Source: Tanytarsus gracilentus (lineage: Eukaryota > Arthropoda > Insecta > Diptera > Chironomidae). Taken from it: a stretch of DNA of 64,000 bases. The stretch lies in the NCBI GenBank assembly GCA_038502055.1, contig JAXRKN010000039.1, positions 682,001-746,000 on the forward strand, written 5' to 3'. Under the pieces are notes generated by a model that had not been told where the DNA came from, did not search any database, and saw nothing but the letters and a program-made list of their open reading frames with translations. Position 1 is the stretch's first letter. Each line of letters starts with the position of its first letter. Of this stretch, positions 48,301-57,815 are shown one piece after another. The position numbers and the translations under genes are program-made.

Positions 48301-51300
48301 TTACTGCGTGTGTGCCTTCTAAGGCAATTATGATGAACTTTACACTCATTTTATAGCCACCCCATTGTTTTTAACATGCGCTCATCATCACATTTATTAT
48401 TTTTCTCTTCTTTCTGCTGACCTAAGCGATCTTAATGAGTCAATTAAGCAAAAAGTATTTTCATGTGATTTTTTAAGGCTCCATATGCGAAATATGTAAA
48501 ATCCTCACTAAAAAATGTCATCTAATCGCGTTTGATTCAAAACTTTACAATTAATAATCACTAATTACATTTATGTACCAATTCATACTCACTTTTTGGC
48601 AGTGCTGAGAAAGAAATCAAATTCTTTGTTCATTTTGCAACATAGACTCTTCCTATAGTGACCCTGAGCACACTTTGTCATCACCATGTGGTTGTCTGTG
48701 AAAGAAAGCATAAAAGAAAAATAAAAAATTAATGATTTGTTGATAGCATCCTCAGTCCGAATGGAGTGCTGCGGATCAAATCGAATTTTTCCATCGCCAC
48801 AGCATAAAAATTTCATCAAGCTTTGAATGAAATGATTTGTGTGGAATTTAGGGAAATTTTAAATTCTATTTTTTACGCAAAAAAATGATTCAAAGATATT
48901 CTTTTTTATAAAAAAAATCCACGGCTGAGAATCGTAATCAATCAATTTAGTTCCCAAGCCATGACTCGTCGACAGCAAAGCACACACAGAAATATTTTAA
49001 TGATCAAAAAATGGCCCAACTGTTTTCTTTAACTCTCTTTTTTATGTGAAGCCGAAATTCTAAATTTCGACACCGATTCCGATCACAATGTGCAAGGAAG
49101 GGTTCTTGTGCGAATTTTTGTATCATGTTCACATTCCATCTTATTATGAAGATATGCGATGCATAGTGAAAAATCCACAAATATCCCGAACTCGATAACG
49201 ATTTTTAATGAAGCATTGTGGTTGCGCGTCTAATGAGCCAAAAATTCCTTGAAGCTCCCTTTTTTTACTCCACCTGAGTTATGCACTAATGAGAATGTTT
49301 GTAGATGTCAATTTTTATTTCTTCGCTCTCTTCTTCACCCGAAAAAAAACCATCTTCGGTGCAATTTAGTTTATCTTGTCGCTTGTGCACAACAAACATG
49401 CCGAGAGCGAGAGTGAGAAGGAAAAAAAGGAGGAAAGCGAAAAATTAAGCTCGATTTTATATTTTGGTTAAATAAATTATCGAATTTTACCGATAGATTG
49501 ACTCTTTTGCGGTTTATGTAGTTTGAAAAAGAAGAAATTTGAAACAGATTTTTGTTGGTGCATGGAGAGTTCAAATAAAATTTAAGATCAATTTTCGAAA
49601 TTTTTTAAACTTCAAAAAAGTTTAAAATAGTTTTTAAAAAATTATAACAGAAATTCCCAATTAAACCGTCCGAACCTCCTTTACTCCAATATTTTTAAGG
49701 TATCGAATGAAAAATTGCAACAACGGCAGCTAATTGGCAGTTGAGAGTTTATTACAAGAAAGTCTTTTTCCTGTTAAACGCCTGAATCACTTGAAACGAG
49801 CAAAAAAGTATCAAATTACTTACTGGTTAAGTTTTGATAAACTTCATCATCATCATGGTCGGTGAAGAACCAAATCTGAAAGGAGTGAATTTATTTTAAT
49901 ATTATGAAACTCGAGGTAATGACCCAGCGAGACTAAAAAATGTTTTTAACATAAATTTTTTTAATATTTTATTTCTCGCTGGGTAACCAAACATAAGCAG
50001 AAAGAGGAAGGAAATGTGACACATTTTTCATTGTTTGAGTTTTGCTAATTACTTACATGATCTCTCGCCAGTTGGAACCACGTTTCAATGATCAGTCGCA
50101 GTCGTGTGTGATGATATTTTTTCGTCGTCTTTACGCTGATAAATATGTCATCTAAATCAATATTTATCCCATCCACATGTGTGTATGTATAATCTCGCGA
50201 TGACTCTTCCGTCCGTTGACTCTGCACTTGTGTCGTATTATTTGCATACAAATCCTTTAATATATCCAATTTTTTTTGTGTTGTCAGTCGAGTGTGTCGT
50301 ATGCGCGAGAGGATGAAAAATAAGAAGTGAAAATAAATTTTAATAATAATAAATTCCGTCGCAGTCGAGGGACGTTATGATATCATTTTACTTTTAAAAG
50401 TTTTAAAGAAAAGAATAATGCAGCGATGCCCAGGAACGAAAGACTTGAATTTTAATTTAAAATAAATAATTCTTTAATTCTTTAAAAATTAATTTTTTTT
50501 AACATTTCACTAAATCAAACTTCAATCGCAATTTAAATAAAAATCCACCCACCAACTGGGTCAAAGTGACAGAGAAAAAGCAAATTGAGAGACCAATGGC
50601 CGGAAATCACCAATAATGGTCGAAGAGCGCGCAAAAAGAACAGACACAAAAATACAAAATACTCTGGCATATAAAATTTCACGATTTTCTTGTCATCATT
50701 TTAAAAAAGAGCAGATTGAGAAGAAGAAAGACAGAATATTCAAATTTACTGCAAAGATGATCAATTTATGTTGAATTTAAACATTCAATCTCGCTCGTTT
50801 TATGTTCAATTCTTCGTTTTGTTATTTTTATTGAAGTTCATATCGATCAAATCATTTATTGGCTCTTTCGCTTCACTGGCGGTTCACATTTGAGGTCGAT
50901 TGATTTTTTTAATCTCTAAATTTAAAAAATTAAAATCAATTTTTTAAATTCCAATAAAATAAAGAACAAGGTGTTGATGATCATTTCGATATGTTTGCGA
51001 AGACAAAAGAGGATAATTTGTGAACATGACTTGATCAATTTCTTACGTTGTGATGACGATTTAAATTAACCGCGCGGCATTTCCTAACATCAGATTATCG
51101 AATTAATTTGAAATAATTTTGATGATCATCGCGCAATCCTCAAGATGTTGAACGAAGCTTGATGATTAAGAACAAAATATTTTCCTATGAATTTTAGAAG
51201 ATGTTTTAATTTATTGCGACATATGAAACAGTATGAGGCATTGCTGAAATTTATAATGTCGTAAAATTGATTGTTCTGAGAAAGAAAGCAATAAAAGTTT

Positions 51301-52794
51301 GAGCATAAATTAATTTTTGTAACATTTTTAGATTTTAATTTTTTTTAAAATAAAAAGAAAGTTTTTTCTTCTTAAACTACATTAGGCAATGAAGAGCATG
51401 AAGACTTTTAATATCTTCGCCATCTCACATGAACATTATTATTAACAACAGCTAATGCCTCCTAATCGTGACCGTCCTCAAAAGCGATCACGAATATTTT
51501 TCGCTCGCAAAATTCTCAATTTCTTATATTTAAGCCTTCATTGTATCAAAAATTGACTTTGTACGACATGAAAGATTTTGTGAATGGTTTTAATTGCGCG
51601 GTCTTGAGCTAAAATTGTTTTTTTGATAATCTTAAAAACGCTTTCGAAATTGAACTTGAATCTTTTTATTGCTTTAATGGATGATCATAAAAAATTACTC
51701 GCATCTGTTTCAATGTTAGAAAAAATATTTACGGAAATGATTAGAGCAAAAAAAAATCTTGACGACAAAAAATTATTAATTAAATTTTATATTTCTCAAA
51801 AACTTGTGTGGCTGTTTATCTTAAACTCAGATATCAACCTACATCGAAAGGAATTTCTCTCTCTCGCCTTCAATGTTCTCATTTTACAATATTACAATTT
51901 ATCATGATTGCAATCGCTCTGCTCATGTCCACGAGAGAAGTGAAAGAAATTTAATTTCGCCCAACTCAGAACGGAAAGTTTTATGAAAATATTTTGACTT
52001 TTTCCCTTTCAGCGATATGAGCACACACCTCGACTCGATCACTCATTGCCTCAATGAGATTTCATTCTGTCTGACTTGCGGTGCTGTGTAATAGTGTATC
52101 AAAGCAATTCGATCTCGAAACTGGAATTTGCTACACTACGAGATGAGCGACTGACTGTTCAAGTGATTCCTAAACTCCGATTAATGCACATGGAAATGTT
52201 TCACAATTTCACTCTCTCGTTTAGGGATTTTTTCTGCTGTGCTTGTTGCCTCAAAACATGATTTTCTAATTTTGTACAGCAGTCAAGTCTCGCTCTTTCT
52301 CGCATGTTATTATTATATGTTGCATGCCGTATGCCAAGCCAGCAGCAATGACGATAATAAAAAGTAGAATAAAAATCCGCGAAGAGAGAAGAGAAAAAAA
52401 TTATTTTAATGCCAGCGATGGACATTTTTGGACATTTTAAATTTTAGTATAGAAAAATTTAATTTTTTGAAAATTTAAAAAAGTAAAATTATAATTTTTT
52501 AAAAATATTTCCATCCCTTGACATCCAATTGCAACCGCGACTAACTAAAAAAGCTCTAAATAAAAATGCATTACTTACAGCAAACAGGTTTGAATTGTTG
52601 ACTTTATAAAGAAGTCGCGATGCTTCTTGAATGCTGCTGCTGCTGTCTCCCAACTCGGCTTTATTATCATCACTGCTTTTAATTATGCATAACGTTCCAC
52701 CATAGGCATTATGAATTAAATACATCGATATGTATAGCAAAAACACTGCTAAAATTATCACAAGTCTCCGAAGGTTCTTTGCGAGTGGCAGCAT
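45373..52794 (-). CDS. fng: Fringe, O-fucosylpeptide beta-1,3-N-acetylglucosaminyltransferase
   Basis: Golgi enzyme that adds GlcNAc to O-fucose on Notch EGF repeats and so biases Notch toward Delta. Seven exons: 52579-52794, 50057-50254, 49824-49875, 48593-48695, 47163-47301, 45580-45900 and 45373-45519. They total 1176 nt (391 residues). A signal anchor (LVIILAVFLLYISMYLI) is followed by a variable stem and the catalytic domain: DIFISVKTTKKYH, IWFFTDHDDDE, the metal-binding HFDDDNYVNIP, DWYLGKPSISSP, FATGGAGFCISR, IRFPDDVTLGF and FHSHLE. Between DWYLGKPS and FATGG there is a Lys/Asn-rich insert (RGRKNNKNTRNAKDDENEK). The exon 2 acceptor (AAAG at 50255) lacks a good pyrimidine tract, so that junction is the least certain. 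Intron 5 contains an OBP gene on the same strand. Confidence 0.96.
46138..46930 (-). CDS. Plus-C-type odorant-binding protein nested in fringe
   Basis: Two exons (46874-46930 and 46138-46815) give 244 residues. The signal peptide is MTFKILIQIIFSLLLFQKI, after which a Cys-rich secreted domain follows: ...TECRKLE, HPLECCTYP (the CC-x-x-P hallmark of Plus-C OBPs), LLKNCSDQCRTVP, EFRCQRNCIIRTNG, KLCEMEI, LVDCIRKWNFVKCPE, EDCEELRSKMEKCN. The C-terminus is a Thr/Ser/Glu-rich tail (DEVTTESATDTSD). OBPs carry hydrophobic ligands in sensillar lymph or other fluids; Plus-C members are an insect subclass. It lies on the same strand as fringe, in intron 5, with its own initiator-like motif at 46950-46955. 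The short 58-bp intron after the signal-peptide exon is typical of OBP genes. Ligand and tissue are unknown. Confidence 0.85.
46950..46955 (-). promoter_or_regulatory. Predicted initiator of the nested OBP
   Basis: TCAGTA on the minus strand, with the A about 23 nt upstream of the OBP ATG. It fits the arthropod initiator and gives the nested gene an independent start within fringe intron 5. No convincing TATA box lies at -30. Confidence 0.35.
49915..49988. repeat. Small MITE-like inverted repeat in fringe intron 2
   Basis: GGTAATGACCCAGCGAGA at the left and TCTCGCTGGGTAACC at the right are inverted over CCCAGCGAGA, with a partly matching GGTwA outside. The 74-bp unit is otherwise A/T. It lies in the intron between fringe exons 2 and 3 and shares its end motif with the element at 42.5-42.7 kb. 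Confidence 0.5.
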
Positions 52795-53882
52795 GATTTT
52801 ATTTTCTGCTTATAATTTCTGTTGTTGTTCATTTTTCATCATTTTCATCGTGGTAAAAGTTGTGTGGAGCGGCTCGAGGCTAATTTGCATTATAATAAAA
52901 AATCTGCATGCGTTTCTTGATCGAATTTTAAAAAATCAGAACTGAGCACACTTTCAAGCACACGGCGACGGCATATAATGATGCATTATCATAAAATTGA
53001 ATAAGAATATTTTTTTCTTCTTTTTTTAGTGCAAAACAAACTCGCGAAACGACACAGAGGACTCGAGAAGAAAAAAAGAAGTTTCTACACTATTAAAATA
53101 TGAAAAATTTTATGATCAATTTTTATTCACGGAGAACTCGAGCGGACAATTTTTTCAAGTCTCCCTGCCGAAAGATAAAACACGAGTGATGCGAACCACG
53201 ATCGACACACGAATGAGCATAAAACAATCTTTTTTTTGCGGCTGCTGTCTGTGGTTGCTCTCTCTCTCTTATTGTTGATGTTGAATTTTTTTATTAAATG
53301 TTTCGCTATCTTCTCTCTCTTTTCGGTGGTTGTATGTACATTCGGTGCACACGCCAACACTTTTCATTATTTTCAACTCTTTCATTCTCTCTCTTTTCTC
53401 CAAAAGTCTTCTTATTTAACTGAATGCTGAGATATGAATGTGTGAAGGATGGTTGACTTGAGGTATTTCATGGGTGAATATTTTATATACGTTACGGGAT
53501 TTTTAATTTATATAAAGTTATTATTTTTAAAATTATCATTTAATTACATTTTAAGTTCTTTATTACATTTTTTTGGCAAATTTTTAAAAAGCTGTCATTT
53601 TGCTGACATTGCTGCTAATTGAAATAATTTTATAAAACTATCTCAATATTAATAATTTCCAATACTGATCTGTTACGCGGAAATACCCACGAGTGGGTTT
53701 TGAAACATTTTTTTTAAAAAAATTGACATTTTGAAAAAAACTAAAAAAATTTAATTAATTTAAAAACTTAAATGTGTAACATAATATATGAAATGACTCT
53801 CATGCACTTCTGAATAGTGCAACGCTAATATTTACAGTGCAATTTTATGCACATTTTCTCAGTTGTGATGTCAACAATTTGC
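52795..53882. other. Divergent intergenic region, fringe/trehalase
   Basis: About 1.1 kb between two divergent start codons. The left part should hold the fringe leader and promoter. The right part holds the terminal hairpin of the dispersed repeat at 53664-53718 and the trehalase promoter. No coding sequence is seen. Confidence 0.5.
53664..53718. repeat. Solo terminal fragment of the dispersed repeat (copy C)
   Basis: ACTGATCTGTTACGCGG followed by ACCCACGAGTGGGTTTTGAAACATTT matches the right terminus of copy A (16977-17036), except for an 11-bp segment present only in copy A. It keeps the CCCAC/GTGGG hairpin but has no tandem array attached. Confidence 0.75.
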
Positions 53883-53888
53883 TATAAA
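53883..53888 (+). promoter_or_regulatory. TATA box of trehalase
   Basis: TATAAA (context GCTATAAATTG) lies 47 nt before the ATG, predicting transcription start near 53912 and a leader of about 20 nt. Confidence 0.5.
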
Positions 53889-53929
53889 TTGAGCATTTTT
53901 AGTGCACTTTGCGTTTTTGATCGTTCAAC

Positions 53930-55882
53930 ATGATTTTAATCGGGTTCATAAGTATTTCATTAGTTATACAAATTTCAAGTCAGGAACTTTCACCACCATG
54001 TGACAATCTTTATTGTACCGGGCCATTGATTGATTTGGTGATGAGCGTAAGGGTCTTTAATGATAGCAAAACATTCGTTGATTTAAAGTTGAAACAAAGT
54101 CCAAACGAAACGATGATTTTTTTCAATGAATTTATGGGAAAACACAACAACAGTCAGCCATCAAAAGAGGAACTTGAGGCTTGGCTTTTTGAGCACTTTG
54201 AACCTGCTGGAAGTGAACTAATTGAATGGAATCCAATTGATTTTAAAGACCACCCGGAAGTGCTGAACAAAATTAAGGATAAAAATTATAAAAACTTTGC
54301 ATCAGATTTAAATCACTTGTGGATTGATTTAAGTCGAAAAATGAAGGATGAAGTTGAGGTAAGGTATAAAAAATAATTTAACAATTAAAAAAAAACATTT
54401 TTAGGAACATCCAGAATTGACTTCAATAATTTATGTCAAAAATCCCTTTATAATTGCGGGTGGTCGATTTCGTGAGTGGTACTACTGGGACTCAAACTGG
54501 TAAAGATATTTTATTTAAAAATTAAACGGTTTTAATTTTTTTAAACTTCTTTAGGATCATAAAAGGTCTTCTTGCTTGTGAAATGTTTCAAACGGCTCGC
54601 GGTATGATTGAAAATTTTCTGTCGGTCGTGGACAAACACGGCTTCATTCCAAATGGCGGTCGAGTGTACTACAACAAAAGATCTCATCCACCCCTCTTAT
54701 CAGGTACTTGACTCTATTTAATCAACTTGATAAATAATTTTTAAACATTTTAGACATGATAAAATCGTACGTCGACGTCACTCACGATTTTAACTTTGCA
54801 ATTTCATCAATTGATCTTCTCGTGAAAGAATTTACCTTTTTCATGACCGAGAAAGTAGTCACAGTTAATGGACATAAACTATATCGCTACATTGAAAATT
54901 CAAGTGGACCTCGACCCGAGTCTTTTCGTGAAGATGTTGAGATTGGAAAACACTTTGCGACTAATGAGGAGAGAGAAAGCTTTTATATGGACTTAAAAAG
55001 TGCGGCTGAGTCAGGAATGGATTTTACAAGTCGATGGTTCATCACTAAAGATGGAGGCAATAATGGCACGCTGGTCGATATTAAAACTCGAAATGTAGTT
55101 CCAGTTGAACTAAACACATTCCTTTACTCGAGCTCCAAAATTATCGCGGAATTTTATGGTTATGCCGGAAATCAAGCGAAAAAGCAAGAATTCGAGGAAA
55201 AAGCTTTAGAAATTTTCACCGCCGTTAACGAAGTTCTTTGGGACGAGGAGAATGGCATTTGGTTTGATTATGATTTGATAAATGAAAAATTACGACCATA
55301 CTTTGCTCCCACAAATTTTGCACCTTTATGGACTAATTGCTTTGACTTATCGCAACGTGCGAACATAACTGAAAAAGTTCTAGCTTACATCGAAAGATTA
55401 AAACTTGATGATTATCCTGGTGGGATTCCAAATACTCTTTTAAACACTGGTGAACAGTGGGACTGGTAAGTTTAATATTTTTTGAAAAATTCAAATCATA
55501 TTTTAACAATCTTTTTTACTTTAGGCCAAACGTGTGGCCTCACATGATGCACATTACAATTTTAGGATTAGAAAATCTTCAAGATTCACGTGCGTCGGAA
55601 TTAGCGTTGAAATGGGCAGCCAGATGGGTCCGGTCAAATTGGGTAGCGTACAATGAAAATGATGGCATGTTTGAAAAATATGTTGCAACTGAGTTTGGAG
55701 CTATTGGTGGAGGTGAGGATTGAATTTTAATGCTTTTCAGTGCTAGAAATAAAAATATTTTTTTAGGTGGCGAATATGCAGTTCAAAAGGGATTTGGTTG
55801 GACAAATGGAGTTGTCTTGGATCTCCTTAATCACTATGGACACGTGCTTGATTCATCAGGTTGGGACTCGAATTTCATTTAA
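53930..55882 (+). CDS. Secreted trehalase, divergent
   Basis: Glycoside hydrolase family 37 enzyme that splits trehalose, the blood sugar of insects, into two glucoses. Six exons: 53930-54358, 54405-54499, 54555-54703, 54754-55465, 55525-55712 and 55767-55882. They total 1689 nt (562 residues). A signal peptide (MILIGFISISLVIQISSQ) precedes the (alpha/alpha)6 barrel. Family landmarks are present but altered: signature 1 reads AGGRFREWYYWDSN (usual P at the start and Y at the end), the catalytic-Asp segment reads AESGMDFTSRW (usual W before D), and signature 2 reads QWDWPNVWPH (usual final P). The putative catalytic Asp and the Glu in GGGGEY remain. This looks like a divergent paralogue, probably still active. 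All introns are 45-60 bp. Alternative 3' exons may change the C-terminus. Confidence 0.93.
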
Positions 55883-56027
55883 TCATCATTGTCATCATCA
55901 TCGCATCGAGTGTACATTGTTGTGATATTTTTTTGTCATCTCTCTCAATGTAAATTACATCAATTTAAGTCATCTCATTCTCGTGTCCAAAAATGGTTGT
56001 GATACTAATTTGTAATTTTATTCTTAG

Positions 56028-56193
56028 GTCAACGAATTTTTGTAAACATTTTTCTCACGAGTTTGATGATCCTTATTGGAAAATCGATGTGAGCATTTCT
56101 GTAAAATAAAAATAAGTGTTTTAAATATTTTTCAAAAAAGACTTTCTCTTTTCATCTTTTTAAAATATTTTTAGCATTCCGGACCAAGTATAA
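56028..56193 (+). CDS. Candidate alternative 3' exons of trehalase with a hydrophobic tail
   Basis: The last coding exon contains TCATCAG|GTTGGG at 55859/55860. Splicing there to ATTCTTAG|GTCAACG (exon start 56028) stays in frame and replaces the end GWDSNFI by GQRIFVNIFLTSLMILIGKSM, a hydrophobic tail stopping at 56092. A further donor at 56089 (GTGAGC) joined to the acceptor at 56174 would end IIPDQV at 56193. Such a tail could anchor the enzyme in the membrane by a span or a GPI signal. Soluble and membrane trehalases are both known in insects. The GTTGGG donor is weak, so this is a prediction. Confidence 0.45.
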
Positions 56194-56362
56194 CTTTAGT
56201 GATTCATTCTAATGAACTCGATCAACTCACACGACGCGGTCTCTTTTTATGCCATCAGCAGGAGTATTTTGAGATAGGTGAAGGTAAGTTAACAAATAAG
56301 GGCTGAAAAGATGATAAAGGAGGTGAAAGGGATTCAGCCAGCTGTGGAGGAGCTTGCTCATG

Positions 56363-56411
56363 CATTGGCCATTGGCCGCGAAAAGCGCTCCCCCTGTGGT
56401 TTGTTTATAAA
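56363..56411 (+). promoter_or_regulatory. Compact promoter of the coiled-coil micro-gene
   Basis: Two ATTGGCC motifs (inverted CCAAT boxes), a GC-rich block GCGCTCCCCCTGTGG at 56385-56399 and TATAAA at 56406-56411 stand in the expected order about 50-95 nt before the ATG at 56459. The GC block on the minus strand resembles a shortened CTCF-like core, which is weak evidence only. Confidence 0.4.
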
Positions 56412-56458
56412 TTTTGGGACATAAATTTTTTGCTTTATTAAAATTTCACACAAAAATA

Positions 56459-56754
56459 ATGGCAAATATTCAGGCTGATGAAATTGAAATTTTAAAAAAA
56501 CAAAATGAAGAGTTGGAAGTTAAATTAAAAGGGCTGCAAAAGGAGTGTGATGGATTAAAATCAACGAATACAAATCTTAGAACTGAAGTTTGGGACCTCC
56601 GCGAAGAAGTTAGAAAATTAAAAGAACGTGAACAAAAAATCATGGCAGAAATTTTAAAATATGATTTGGTGAGTTAAAAGATTAAGTTTTTAATCAAAAA
56701 TTAATAATAATAATTGTTTTCAAGCCGCCCATGAACTCAAAAAAATCTTTGTGA
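56459..56754 (+). CDS. Small coiled-coil protein, function unknown
   Basis: Two exons, 56459-56668 and 56725-56754, joined by a 56-bp GTGAGT...CAAG intron, give 79 residues. The start ATG is in good context (AATAATGG). Nearly the whole protein (residues ~5-68) is a charged coiled coil with hydrophobic heptad positions: EIEILKKQNEELEVKL, LRTEVWDLREEVRKL, EQKIMAEILKYDL. The tail is PPMNSKKSL. Unspliced reading would add only Val-Ser before a stop at 56677. Its own CCAAT/TATA promoter lies upstream. It has the look of a homodimerising adaptor, but I recognise no family and infer no function. Confidence 0.6.
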
Positions 56755-57815
56755 ATTCTCATCATCTTTTTCATTTTTTTATTTAGTTTTTCTTCAAAGT
56801 AATTTATCAATTAAAATTTTCAACAAGTATTGTAAGTGATAAAACGATTTCTTCATTAAATAAATAAAATCAATGCTCTCATTATTGTGTCCTTTTTTCT
56901 CATCGAAAGAAAATTTCTAGTTAATTGTGAACAGACTCAAACATTTCATCAAATTCATTTAATTTTTCGTGAGGATTTTCTCTGATGGAAATTAAAACTA
57001 GAGAAAATCTATCATCAAATTCTCTCGAGCGGAATTTTTAATTTTGATTGGGGGATTAATTAATTAATTAATAGATTAATTTTTAACGTCTTCTAGTTAA
57101 ATGAGTGACTGTTAAAATTCTCACTACTCTTTAAACTCTTTAAATAATCATTGTTACTGTGTTTTATCATCATCTCCCATAATTGTTTATAATAATAATT
57201 CATCAAAGGGAAACAAAATTATTTACAAGAACTATTCTTTTGTTATGTGGGCGATTCTACATAATTTTTCTTCTTCTTTACATGTTATACAAAGTTTTTT
57301 GGTGTTTTCCGAGTGAAAATTTGGTCACTCGGTGATTACGATCTGGGTTCTCTTAATGTTCCCAAGATTGTTTCATAAAACTTTCACACCGAATTTCCAC
57401 ACTTTTATTTTTTTTTGGAAGATTGGCGATTAATTCATTGTTTTTTTGTAATTATCTCATTTCATAATAGTCGACTAAAAATAAATTTTCTTTATATAAT
57501 GAATGTGTTTTTTCACTTAAATATTTTCTGTTCAATAAATTTTATGAAAATTAATAAATAATTAATGCATTGTTTTATGTGTGAAGTTCATTGTGTATGT
57601 ACGTGAGTGAAAATACATTTCTAAAAAGAAAAATCATTTTTTAACTGAAAAATTTTTCCTCTTCAACTTTCACTAAGATTTTCTAAATTCAAAGTAAAAT
57701 AGAGAAAGAAAAATATTTCGTAGCATGTGACGGTCGTGGAAAACAAGAAGAAAAAATTATTAAAGGCTGTGATTGTGATAATAAAAAGAATTAACAAAAA
57801 TAATTTTCTTTTGAT
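56755..57815. other. Intergenic region between the micro-gene and GckIII
   Basis: About 1.06 kb between convergent 3' ends. It is AT-rich, contains several AATAAA-type poly(A) motifs and a TTAATTAATTAATTAATAG simple repeat at about 57056-57074. No gene is visible. Confidence 0.55.

Noticed and set aside
48153..48356. 67-residue plus-strand open frame in fringe intron 4
   Set aside because: No sensible start context or similarity. The stretch is somewhat GC-richer than its surroundings and may be a conserved non-coding segment, but nothing supports a protein.
51661..51906. 76-residue plus-strand open frame in fringe intron 1 beginning MDDHKKLLASVSMLEK
   Set aside because: It is built from A/T-rich codons matching the local composition, has no promoter, splice signals or recognisable family, and is of a length expected by chance in a large intron.
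56175..56283. Exon-like open stretch with acceptor and donor after trehalase (HSGPSITLVIHSNELDQ)
   Set aside because: Its frame does not join any trehalase donor; from trehalase it would be read in another frame (IIPDQV). No upstream partner exon was found, so the open frame is treated as chance.
56385..56399. CTCF-like insulator site between trehalase and the micro-gene
   Set aside because: The match to the known core is gapped by one base and a single site is not convincing; listed only as a GC block in the promoter entry.
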